Below, in pieces: positions 55,991 to 64,000 of a stretch of DNA of 64,000 bases (position 1 is the first letter of the stretch; each line of letters starts with the position of its first letter). The notes below the pieces were generated by a model. That model worked only from the letters and a program-made list of their open reading frames with translations, did not search any database and was not told where the DNA came from. The position numbers were made by a program, and so were the translations under genes. Origin of the DNA: Sarcomyxa edulis (Eukaryota > Basidiomycota > Agaricomycetes > Agaricales > Mycenaceae); contig QUOL01000013.1 in the NCBI GenBank assembly GCA_009761415.1, positions 52,501-116,500 of the forward strand. Direction: 5' to 3'.

Positions 55991-56343
55991 ATGGTGACGA
56001 CGGAGGCAGCGAGGGTCCTGTCATACCCACCAACAGCCCACTTAATCGGCGACCTCTGGCAGCTCAGAATCGACGAGCCAGGCGGAGATTTTGATGAAGT
56101 CAATCTTGAGGATGAGGCAAGGACAGCGAAGATTGGGCCTTGGCAGAGATGCTTCACATGCGGGTCTGCCGGACCTTGGAAGAAATGCGGAGGTGAGGGT
56201 TTTTCATGTCATGTCATGTCTCTGTTTCTGATGAAGATCATTTAGGCCAGTGCAATGGTCGCGTATTCTTCTGCGGTTCTGGCTGCTTAAAGGAAGGATG
56301 GCAAGAGCACAAGCAGTTGCACAATTGCACGAAAGCGGCATGA
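55991..56343 (+). CDS. Small MYND-type zinc finger protein
   Basis: Two exons (55991-56192, 56246-56343) joined by a 53-bp GT-AG intron encode 99 residues. The C-terminal half is a MYND finger: C-x2-C (CFTC), then C-x3-C (CGGQC), FFC-x3-C (CGSGC), then EGWQEHKQLHNC with the final histidine and cysteine. MYND fingers bind two zincs and usually mediate protein contacts. The N-terminal half is acidic and has no domain. The intron splits the finger. A start at ATG 55991 is the first in frame, but an upstream exon is possible. Confidence 0.75.
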
Positions 56344-56889
56344 CCACGCACGATATATGGGAATCATGATCATAGCTAGGGTCACAATGTGAAGTCTTGG
56401 TTTTGGAACCTTGATAATGCTTCCAGGAGTATGAAAGTTCTGAGAATGATTGTAATCTATGTTCGTATTCCTCGTGTCGTCAATACTTGGCTGTTTGACC
56501 TCACGAACGTACTAGAAGAAGATGGACAAACCCTGCTTCATCTCTCACGAGCACGGATGTCGACAAGAGAGGTGCCATTTGATAGTAGATGTATCTGAAT
56601 AAGAGGATATCGAACGAAGGTCGCATAGGGAGGGACTACAAAAAAGAACTGCAGTCCTTCATATATTGCACAGCGCGCGGGTATTGGTCGAGGCACTACT
56701 TGCGTATGGATCCATCATTCTCTTCCTGTATGAATGCGAATGAGCGACTATATACTCGACTTGAAGGAAAGGCGCACCGACTGTGAAGTATCTGACTTCC
56801 CATTGAATGTGCTTTGACTTTGAGGAACAAGCTAGAATCAAGGTATCGGATCGTCACCGGTGTCTCGAGAAAGACCTACTTAAGAAACA
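56344..56889. other. Intergenic, no gene recognised
   Basis: Between the MYND gene and the 3' end of the DUF6534 gene, which are convergent. May include the last exon and terminator of the DUF6534 gene. Confidence 0.4.
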
Positions 56890-58366
56890 TACCCTAATAG
56901 CGTCTCTCGCCCTCTCGACATCTGTCGCGATGTGGATGCTTGTGAAGATGGATTCCACTCGATTACTATCATAGAGTTTCGCCCGACTATTGAGTCTATA
57001 ATTTTGATTAGCCAGAGCCTACGTCTCAGGCAAATATAAGCCGCTCACAGTGCGAGAAGCGAGTTCGGATATACTGCAGTTCGAAGGGACAAGTCAATCA
57101 GTAACAAGACCGTTAGTTCTGCGCTACGAAACTCACGTCCAGTCATGTAGATGAAAACCCCAAGCCACGCATCTAGAAGAACGGTGAATATCAATCATCA
57201 GGAAAGTTGATATTGACTACTCACTGTTTGTTCTCATAGTGAGGAACTGCGATCGGTCAGAGTGTGCGGCGTAGATAAAACAAGAGGAAAGGCTGCTTAC
57301 GCAAATGACAACGGTAACAGCTGATATACTGTTCTCGATGAGAGTGAGCGATGTCAGGATCTTGACCGAGATTCATATGTACCTGGTGATGACGCCTGTT
57401 TCTTTAAGAACATTAGTACAAACACCAAGGAACTTGTCGCATATGAGCTTACGAACGGTCCAAGCAATTAGCTTGTCGAGGATATGGGCAGTTCTAAGGG
57501 AGTATGAGCAATGCGTCCACTGATCGATGATCTAAGTTGTTACCTTCGCATCGCCTGAGGACGCTGCCGCTGCAACAGCCAGCACATAGAAGTCGCAATC
57601 GTGACGTCCACAAAAGCGGTAACAGCAAAGACAGATGTTATCAACCATCTATACTCTGTTTCAAATATGTTCAGGGTTCCTGTACGGAGAGATTCCGATG
57701 CCATGGCTAGAGTACCGACGCAGATGTAGGCCGACAGGAACCAGCATAGAACGGGTACATATAACGATCCAGAAAATATATAGATGCGGCTGGTAAACGT
57801 TGCCTGGAGCGGACATCAGATAGCCCAAAACACGCCAAAGGATAATGTGCATGCATACCTGAATAATTGGATGGATGACACCTCCGAACATCATTGAGAT
57901 CGCGAACGATGTTGGCATGATGAGTAGTTCTGCAGGTTGGCCATAGAACAAGATCGTGAGGGTATACAGCCCTATGCAGATCGTAATTGAATGGCCTAAT
58001 TCGCCGATCCTTGATATCCAAAGAATCGCACATCAGTCACGTACATGCGTAACAATTCAAAGCACGCACCATGCGACGATGACCTAGTAGAAATGAGCGA
58101 CAATTGACGGGTTGGTCTCGATGTTCTCTGGGTCTTTGAAGGATACGTACCACAGCCTTGAGTATCCAGCGATCCTCAGGAAACTTGCCCAAGTATATGA
58201 ATGTCTGGAGCGTCACCACACCAAATAAGAAAATTGAGAAAAGACATCCAATCTCCAGGGCTCCGAGTGCGTAGGGTATGAAGAAGGCCATGTTGGAGGT
58301 GGGTAGAAAGGGCAAAAAGGAGGGTGCGATGTAGTTTTGAGGACGTGGATTCCCGAGGTCAAACAA
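56890..58366 (-). CDS. DUF6534-type seven-helix membrane protein
   Basis: Minus-strand exons: from ATG at 58366 (or 58291) to 58151, ending GKFPEDRWILKAVV; a tiny exon VIVAW; an exon with IGELGHSITICIGLYTLTIL, AELLIMPTSFAISMMFGGVI and HPIIQ; then ATFTSRIYIFSGSLYVPVLC, WFLSAYICVGTLAMASESL and VTAFVDVTIATSMCWLL; then short exons with RTAHILDKLIAWTVRETGV, FLTMRTNNAWLGVF and YPNSLLALNSRAKLYDSN; and a tail VESIFTSIHIATDVERARDA near 56895. Seven hydrophobic helices, the 'ALGALEIGCLFSIFLFGVVT' first helix and the NSLLA-LNSR element before a soluble tail are typical of this large basidiomycete family of unknown function. The last exon is not resolved. Confidence 0.8.
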
Positions 58367-59252
58367 GACTTCGGTTCACTGATGACCATTCTTAGATACT
58401 TGGTGGCGCTCTGCAAAGTGGAACATAGACATGATCGAGAGATACTAGTGTAAGTTGGAAAATGCTGAGGTACGCGGTCAGATACATATCTGGATCGCGG
58501 AAATATACGCTACTCACCGTCCAATCACAGGAGGGGTCTTCGCTGCAGAAATTTGACTGAAATAAGACACCAAGTTATCACGGCGAGAAAAGATATGGGG
58601 TTTTTCTGGTTTTGCAACGCTCACCCGTCATCGAGGCTCAGAGTCGGAGTCAGCGCTCAGCACTCATCGTGTTGGGGTTCTGAGCTCACGCGTCACGGCG
58701 ACAACAGTGACTCAGACTGCACCAATTCTCGTGCAGGGTAGTAAGTCTGTACAAATCCTTGTATCTGAGACAGGATATGTCTGATTTTTGAAGATGTGGG
58801 TAGTACGATTTTGTGCAGATGTAGAGACAAGAATTGACTGATCGGTTTGAACGGCTGAGGCCGAACCAGCCTAAAAATAGATGGGCTTTTGTGACTTAGA
58901 CGGTCAACTTGAACTTGGATCTCACTCCATGGCAGCAACACTACATACCCTTTCTCCTCAAAACCGTGTCATGGTTTACATCGCTCTACCAGGAAGTCTG
59001 GTTAGGTTATTCGACCATATCCGACCTCGCCTTGATCTTGACAACGACCGAAATCGTATGGGAATAGTCTGTTGATCTCGGGCATGATAAGTCGATTTGA
59101 TCTTGATAACGAGTCGGCAACAGGCCAAGTAACCAACAGAAACCCTTCTTCCCATTCTGACGCGTGATGGACACCCATACGGAGGAAGAAGGACACAACT
59201 GAGCGCCTCAAATAGTGTCAGGTCCAGGATCTACGCACACCTCTATCCCATC
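58367..59252. promoter_or_regulatory. Divergent intergenic region
   Basis: Lies between the minus-strand DUF6534 gene and the plus-strand aldehyde dehydrogenase gene, so it holds both promoters. No coding sequence supported; ORFs at 58553-59211 are short and motif-free. Confidence 0.45.
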
Positions 59253-61665
59253 ATGCCCGCAGTCTTCACTCACCAGATCAATTCTCCTGTATACAATGGT
59301 ACCGTCACCGTCAATACTGGGCTTTTTATAAATGGGGAATTCGTCGATCCCGTTGATAAGCAGACTTTCGAGTGAGCGTCGATCAATCTGTTCTTGCCAC
59401 TATGTATCGCTCAAATCGCCTCCATCAGTGTATATAACCCTGGTATGATCTCGTTTTTATCTATCCCTGATGTTAAAGCTCATTTTGAGCTTTTCAGCGA
59501 CTGGAAAAGTACTTACCTCCATCGCTGTGGGGACAGAGCAAGACGTCGACATTGCGGTCAAATGCGCTAAGATTGTGAGCATACCTCGACAGTGTACTTG
59601 AATCAAAACGGATTAACTGGTGGCATTCTTGTCTTTAGGCTTACAAGAATTCGTGGGGTCTCAAAGTCCCGGGGGCTACTCGCGCAAGAATGATAAATAA
59701 ACTGGCAGATCTGATAGAGCAAAATGCAGGCGAGTTTGCTGCCCTTGAGACTCTCAACACTGGTGAGCCAATATTTCCTTAGTGCTTAATCTGCTATCGC
59801 CCCCGGCGCTTAAGGAACGGCGCTTGACGTCGATGTAGGAAAGGTCTTCACGAAAGTCCAATGGATCGATGTGGGCGGAACAGTCGCTTGCCTGCGCTAT
59901 TATGCGGGCTGGGCAGACAAGATCACGGGCAAGACCATCGAAGTACGCGTCATCTCGATTACCACCTCGATATTGTCTCATCGCTGCCTTCCTTCTAGCC
60001 GAACGAAGGAAAGATGGCCTACACTAGACGTGAACCGTACGGTGTCGTCGTGAGTACTGCATCTTCACGGGACGCGGAGTATTACTTATCTTTTCCTACA
60101 GGGCCAAATCATCCCATGGAACTTCCCTTGTAAGTCGAATGTTTGAGATGCTGTATCGTCTCTGACACTTGACTTGAACCGTAGTATGGATGCTGTCATG
60201 GAAGATCGGACCTGCACTTGCTGCTGGCAACACCATCGTTCTCAAACCATCGGAACTCACCCCACTCAGTGCTCTCAAACTCGCTTCGCTCGCTAACGAG
60301 GCTGGATTCCCTCCTGGAGTCTTGAATATCGTGAATGGGTATGTCGTACCTTCTTGCACATTCCAGTCAGATTCACATGGTCCAAAATATCTAGCTATGG
60401 AAGCACAGTCGGGCAAGCGATCATTGACCACCCACTCATTAATAAAGTGGCATTTACTGGTAGCACTGTCACTGGCCGTAAGGTCTTGGAAGCGTCTTCG
60501 AGGACCAATATCAAGGCCGTCACGTTGGAGCTGGGCGGCAAATCACCGAGTATTATTTTCGATGATGCGGACGTCGAACAGGCCGTGAAGTGGGCCATGC
60601 ATGGAATCTTGTAAGACATCTCATACTTAGTCGTTCAAACGCATCCTGACCATAGTTTGTCATAGCTTCAACGCAGGTACCTAACAATTTGTCTTTGATT
60701 TAATCGTTTGACCTTCCCAGATCTGACGATGTGTTACGCAGGTCAAACATGTACTGCAGGATCGCGTATCTTCGTGCAGGAAGGAATCTACGACAAATTT
60801 CTGGAGGCGTTCACCGGAGTCGCTCAGTGGGTAGTGTCTGGAACAGGTGATCCTTTTGGCAAGTCGACAGAGCACGGCCCTCAGATATCTAAAACGCAGT
60901 TCGATGTGAGTCTTTCTTCCCAAGATTGGTCGAGTAACAATCGAGTAACAATCAATGGCTTTTTTATATTAGAGAGTCATGGGCTACATCTCATCCGGAA
61001 AGAACGAAGGAGCTACTCTACACTTTGGTGGCGAAAGACACGGCGCAGAAGGGTATTTCATCCAACCCACAATCTTCACAGATTGCAAGCCAGAAATGAA
61101 GATCGTCAGAGAAGAGATTTTTGGGCCGGTGGCGGTCGTTATCAAATTCAAGGACGAAGCAGGTACGTCCGTAGTCGAATTCTCATCGATTCGACAATAC
61201 TGAGCGTTGTCCGATTCTCATTAGAGGCTATCGAGCAAGCGAATAACACTGAATACGGATTGTCTTGCGCTATCTTCTCCGAGAACATCAATCGAGCTAT
61301 ACGAGTCTCTCATGCTATCGATGCCGGTACTGCTTGGGTGCGTGATGCTACGTGTCATTTCGTTATGTTCAAATCTTCAATGCTAACGGCGACGAGTTGT
61401 TTAGATCAACTTTGTGAACTTCCCGGACTATTCAGTTCCCTTCGGTAGGTCCAACGATCGAATGATTCGTGTCATGGCTAACGCTCAAGATATAAATTAC
61501 CTAGGTGGCCACGGGCAGTCCGGCTTTGGCCTGGAACTCGGCGAGGAAGGTCTGGAGAGGTAAGCAACTTGTGGTATGGGATCAACGACTTTCCTGCTGA
61601 ATGTCTCATTGCGCAGTTATACACAACTCAAGAGTGTTCAGATCAACCTCGGAATGCGCCTTTGA
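59253..61665 (+). CDS. NAD(P)-dependent aldehyde dehydrogenase
   Basis: Sixteen exons join to 510 residues, typical of ALDH1/2-class enzymes that oxidise aldehydes to acids. Exons: 59253-59371, 59429-59442, 59498-59574, 59639-59762, 59815-59942, 59999-60049, 60102-60129, 60185-60338, 60395-60610, 60666-60676, 60742-60905, 60973-61162, 61225-61337, 61405-61444, 61505-61559, 61617-61665. Catalytic residues are all present: Asn178 in IIPWNFPLW, Glu277 in TLELGGKSP, Cys311 in [10 protein letters not shown]; their spacing equals the standard enzyme (offset +9). Cofactor motif [11 protein letters not shown] and the C-terminal [23 protein letters not shown] and [20 protein letters not shown] are intact. 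Exons 2 (14 bp) and 10 (11 bp) are microexons required for frame and family sequence. No targeting peptide is obvious; probably cytosolic. Confidence 0.95.
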
Positions 61666-62150
61666 GTTTGCTTTGAGTTTGCTTTGAGTTCGACTGTAAT
61701 TTCAATTTTTTCATTGGGTAAATGTTTCACTGTATTTGACTGGATATGGATATGTACTTCTGTACCGTGACTGCAAGTAATGTTAATGCATGCCAACATA
61801 GTCGGTATCTTGTAGGCAAAACTCTCTGCGGAGAAATGCCGGACGGACGCGCGAGGACCAAACACCGCGTCAATTTTGTCACGTTGACGGACTCCCATCA
61901 CTTCGAAAGTCCTGCAAAGTCTCATCTTCGAGCGCATCGACTTCTCATCATCTGCGAGGATAACACGGAAGGTAGAAAGATACATAGATGCCAAGTTGAT
62001 TCCGCGGCAATCTCAAGGAAGTGAGTTTTCAGAGCTCGTTTAAAACATCGTCGCTCATCGTTGAGATGTTGGACAGCCATCGTTCAAACACGAAGCGTGA
62101 TGGCACGTATCTCTCCCCTCGTGGCATGTATTTTGGTGAATTGATAGTTT
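61666..62150. other. Intergenic, no gene recognised
   Basis: Just after the ALDH stop is GAGTTTGCTTT repeated three times (61663-61690). No supported coding sequence before the F-box gene. Confidence 0.5.
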
Positions 62151-63710
62151 ATGGATCACCAGCAAATTCCACCGGAATTATGTGAACTCGTTCGCTCAAA
62201 CGTCGCACCGACGGCTTTCGAGGTCACTCAAATCGAGAACTTGGTTGTTCAGGGAGAGAAGAAACTTACTCTTCTCGACATAGAGCTAGAACGAGCTCAG
62301 GCTGTCGTTGACAAGATCAAAAGCGAACGTTTCTATCTTTGCGGACAGGTGTATGCCTACAAGTCCGTTTTGTCCCCCATTCGACGCCTTCCACCCGAGA
62401 TCTTAGGCCGAATTTTCATGCTCTGCCTCGATGACGATATCTACGGTCGACCACGCTCATCGGTAGCACCGCTATTGCTTTGCCAGGTGTGTTCCGTTTG
62501 GCGGACCGTCGCCCTCGAGCTCACACGGTTGTGGAAAGGCATCATCGTCCATTTGACGGAAAGTAATTGCTCTAAGCGCATTGGCTTGATGAAATTGTGG
62601 TTAGACCGAGCCAAATCGTTACCGCTCTCTATCTACATAGACGGAACATTTGATTCCATGATTATCGTAGCCGCCATTTTACACTACCTACCTACGACCC
62701 AACGTCTCACCCTGGCCTTACCCGAAGACACCGTCCAATTTGTCCTGGATAGACCATCAGTCCCTGTACCGATGCTAGAAGAGCTGGATTTGGTCGTATA
62801 TCGAAGTAACGGACGTCGTCTGAATTTCCGGATTGATGTCCCCTCACCAACTTTCGAACCTGCACCACGACTTCATTCCTTTACCATCTCTGCCTCTGAC
62901 TCTTTTCAAATCGTGAACCCACCCATACACTTTTCGCAGATCGTGAAGCTCAACATGGCAAACATACGGTTCTCGGTTCACACATTTTCCAGGACATTCG
63001 AAAAATTAGAACATTTGCAAGAGTTAACGCTGGAAATTGCCTCGTGGGTGGAAGACGTTCCAGACTTTCCAGGCCAACCTATCACGGTCATCGTATCCAA
63101 TACACTAACCATTCTTCCGAAACTTTGTCGATTCGACGTGACAGTTGAACGCTCCAGGAGCTTAAATCGCCTCTTCGCCTTGCTCAAACTCCCCGACCTC
63201 GATACTCTATCCATCTCCAGTTCATCTGACCTGACCATGTTAGATTTCAGCGAGCTCCTGGCCCTCCAATCACGCTCGTCTTTTGTACTGAACCAGCTCA
63301 CGCTGCATTCCACACAAATCGGATACGGAGACCTCCAGCGCTTCTTCAAAGCTGTTCCGTCCCTCGCCAGGTTGGAAATCAACCGAACAGAATGCCACGG
63401 AGGGTCGATTTTCGGTGTCTTGAAGTACTCCCCAGAGGACACCGATCCCATCCTCCCAAACTTATTGCACCTCCACGTCATTACTGTGGTCGACATGCTC
63501 AACGTAAATACGTTCATCGACATGGTGGAATCACGCTGGTGGTCCGACCCAGATCCAAAGGACGCTAAAAACGCTCAACCTCAAATTCGTCGATTAACAT
63601 CTCTTTCCGTCGAACTTGACACAGAGGTAGATGAAGCAGAAGCTGAAACGTTCGCGCATATTTTCAGATGTGGCGCGGAAGGGCTCGTTCTGAAATATCT
63701 ACATTTTTAA
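62151..63710 (+). CDS. F-box/LRR-like protein
   Basis: A single uninterrupted exon of 519 residues. Residues about 30-65 form a heptad-like helix (LTLLDIELERAQAVVDKIKS). The F-box-like motif follows at about 75-130: SPIRRLPPEILGRIFMLCLD, then LLLCQVCSVWRTVALELTRL and W. The rest shows leucine-rich repeat periodicity (LEELDLVVYRS, LEHLQELTLEI, LPKLCRFDVTV, LPDLDTLSISS, VPSLARLEINR), ending FRCGAEGLVLKYLHF. Such proteins are expected to link substrates to an SCF ubiquitin ligase through Skp1; mushrooms have hundreds of them, usually intronless at this position. Substrate unknown. ATG chosen as the first in frame. Confidence 0.9.
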   Translation: MDHQQIPPELCELVRSNVAPTAFEVTQIENLVVQGEKKLTLLDIELERAQAVVDKIKSERFYLCGQVYAYKSVLSPIRRLPPEILGRIFMLCLDDDIYGRPRSSVAPLLLCQVCSVWRTVALELTRLWKGIIVHLTESNCSKRIGLMKLWLDRAKSLPLSIYIDGTFDSMIIVAAILHYLPTTQRLTLALPEDTVQFVLDRPSVPVPMLEELDLVVYRSNGRRLNFRIDVPSPTFEPAPRLHSFTISASDSFQIVNPPIHFSQIVKLNMANIRFSVHTFSRTFEKLEHLQELTLEIASWVEDVPDFPGQPITVIVSNTLTILPKLCRFDVTVERSRSLNRLFALLKLPDLDTLSISSSSDLTMLDFSELLALQSRSSFVLNQLTLHSTQIGYGDLQRFFKAVPSLARLEINRTECHGGSIFGVLKYSPEDTDPILPNLLHLHVITVVDMLNVNTFIDMVESRWWSDPDPKDAKNAQPQIRRLTSLSVELDTEVDEAEAETFAHIFRCGAEGLVLKYLHF

Positions 63711-64000
63711 TTCTTCCAATCGGATTACCACCATACACAGCACCCTGGACCTATTTCCTGAGAATATGAAAACCAGACTTGGCTGTCCTGGTCCCGATTT
63801 TATATGTTCGTCCCTGAATGTGGACCACCCCGCTCAGCTCATATTGTTTTGTGCAGACGCTTTGGTCAAAAAATACGGCTTTTCCAAAGCTGATTCTCGA
63901 ACGAGTCGAACACTTGATCAGAGTTTCGGAAAACATGTCGATAACCCCGCGAATTCTCTCTTATCGTCTCGGTTCAGCCTTGATTTTCTGACGACTCTTA
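63711..64000. other. 3' flank, no gene recognised
   Basis: Only short motif-free ORFs are present. The window ends here. Confidence 0.5.

Noticed and set aside
62978..63523. 181-codon minus-strand ORF opposite the F-box gene
   Set aside because: The antisense frame lies fully inside a conserved plus-strand gene and has no motif.

Overview
The window looks like the subtelomeric end of a basidiomycete (Agaricomycete-type mushroom) chromosome passing into normal gene-rich DNA. The reasons are: TTAGGG/CCCTAA telomere-like tracts at the left edge and inside two transposons; a dense graveyard of nested transposons and solo LTRs from 1 to about 43 kb; fragments of families that sit in mushroom subtelomeres (RecQ-like telomere-linked helicase, DUF6589, alpha-kinase, large transposase); and, from 43.5 kb rightward, genes with many short (about 45-60 bp) introns and basidiomycete-specific families such as DUF6534 and F-box/LRR proteins. 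No bacterial-style operons, CRISPR arrays or rRNA genes are visible.

Layout. 1-8.7 kb: telomere-like repeats, a transposon tail, a HECT-like pseudogene, a 951-bp MITE, an alpha-kinase pseudogene and a truncated conserved ORF. 10.8-11.5 kb: a small two-exon gene of unknown function. 12.2-22.9 kb: two inverted copies of a 1,881-bp TIR element with a 6.9-kb spacer. The right-hand copy, together with a solo LTR, breaks a telomere-linked helicase gene that can be read to 23.7 kb. 23.7-30.3 kb: DUF6589 pseudogene, two about 0.79-kb direct repeats, proline-rich remnants and another solo LTR. 32.0-34.0 kb: an apparently intact five-exon gene whose last intron holds a 672-bp solo LTR. 34.3-38.4 kb: frameshifted transposase, a truncated TIR element and a second MITE. 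39.3-42.7 kb: a 3.5-kb TIR element with palindromic subterminal repeats.

43.5-64 kb is euchromatic: an SH3-TBC protein (Rab-GAP-like), a SYM1/Mpv17 mitochondrial membrane protein, the v-SNARE VTI1 (convergent with SYM1), uncertain membrane-protein exons, a conserved unknown gene, a small MYND-finger protein, a DUF6534 seven-helix protein, an NAD(P)-dependent aldehyde dehydrogenase with 16 exons including 14-bp and 11-bp microexons, and an F-box/LRR protein. SH3-TBC and VTI1 both belong to membrane traffic, but nothing shows that they are co-regulated.

The most unusual signal is a shared architecture in two MITE-like elements (4120-5070 and 37237-38041). Their TIRs differ, yet both carry outward-facing tRNA-like A-box/B-box modules on each side of a telomere-repeat core. 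Splice sites, reading frames, target-site duplications and inverted-repeat arithmetic were read by eye; no database search was possible, so family names rest on recognised motifs.
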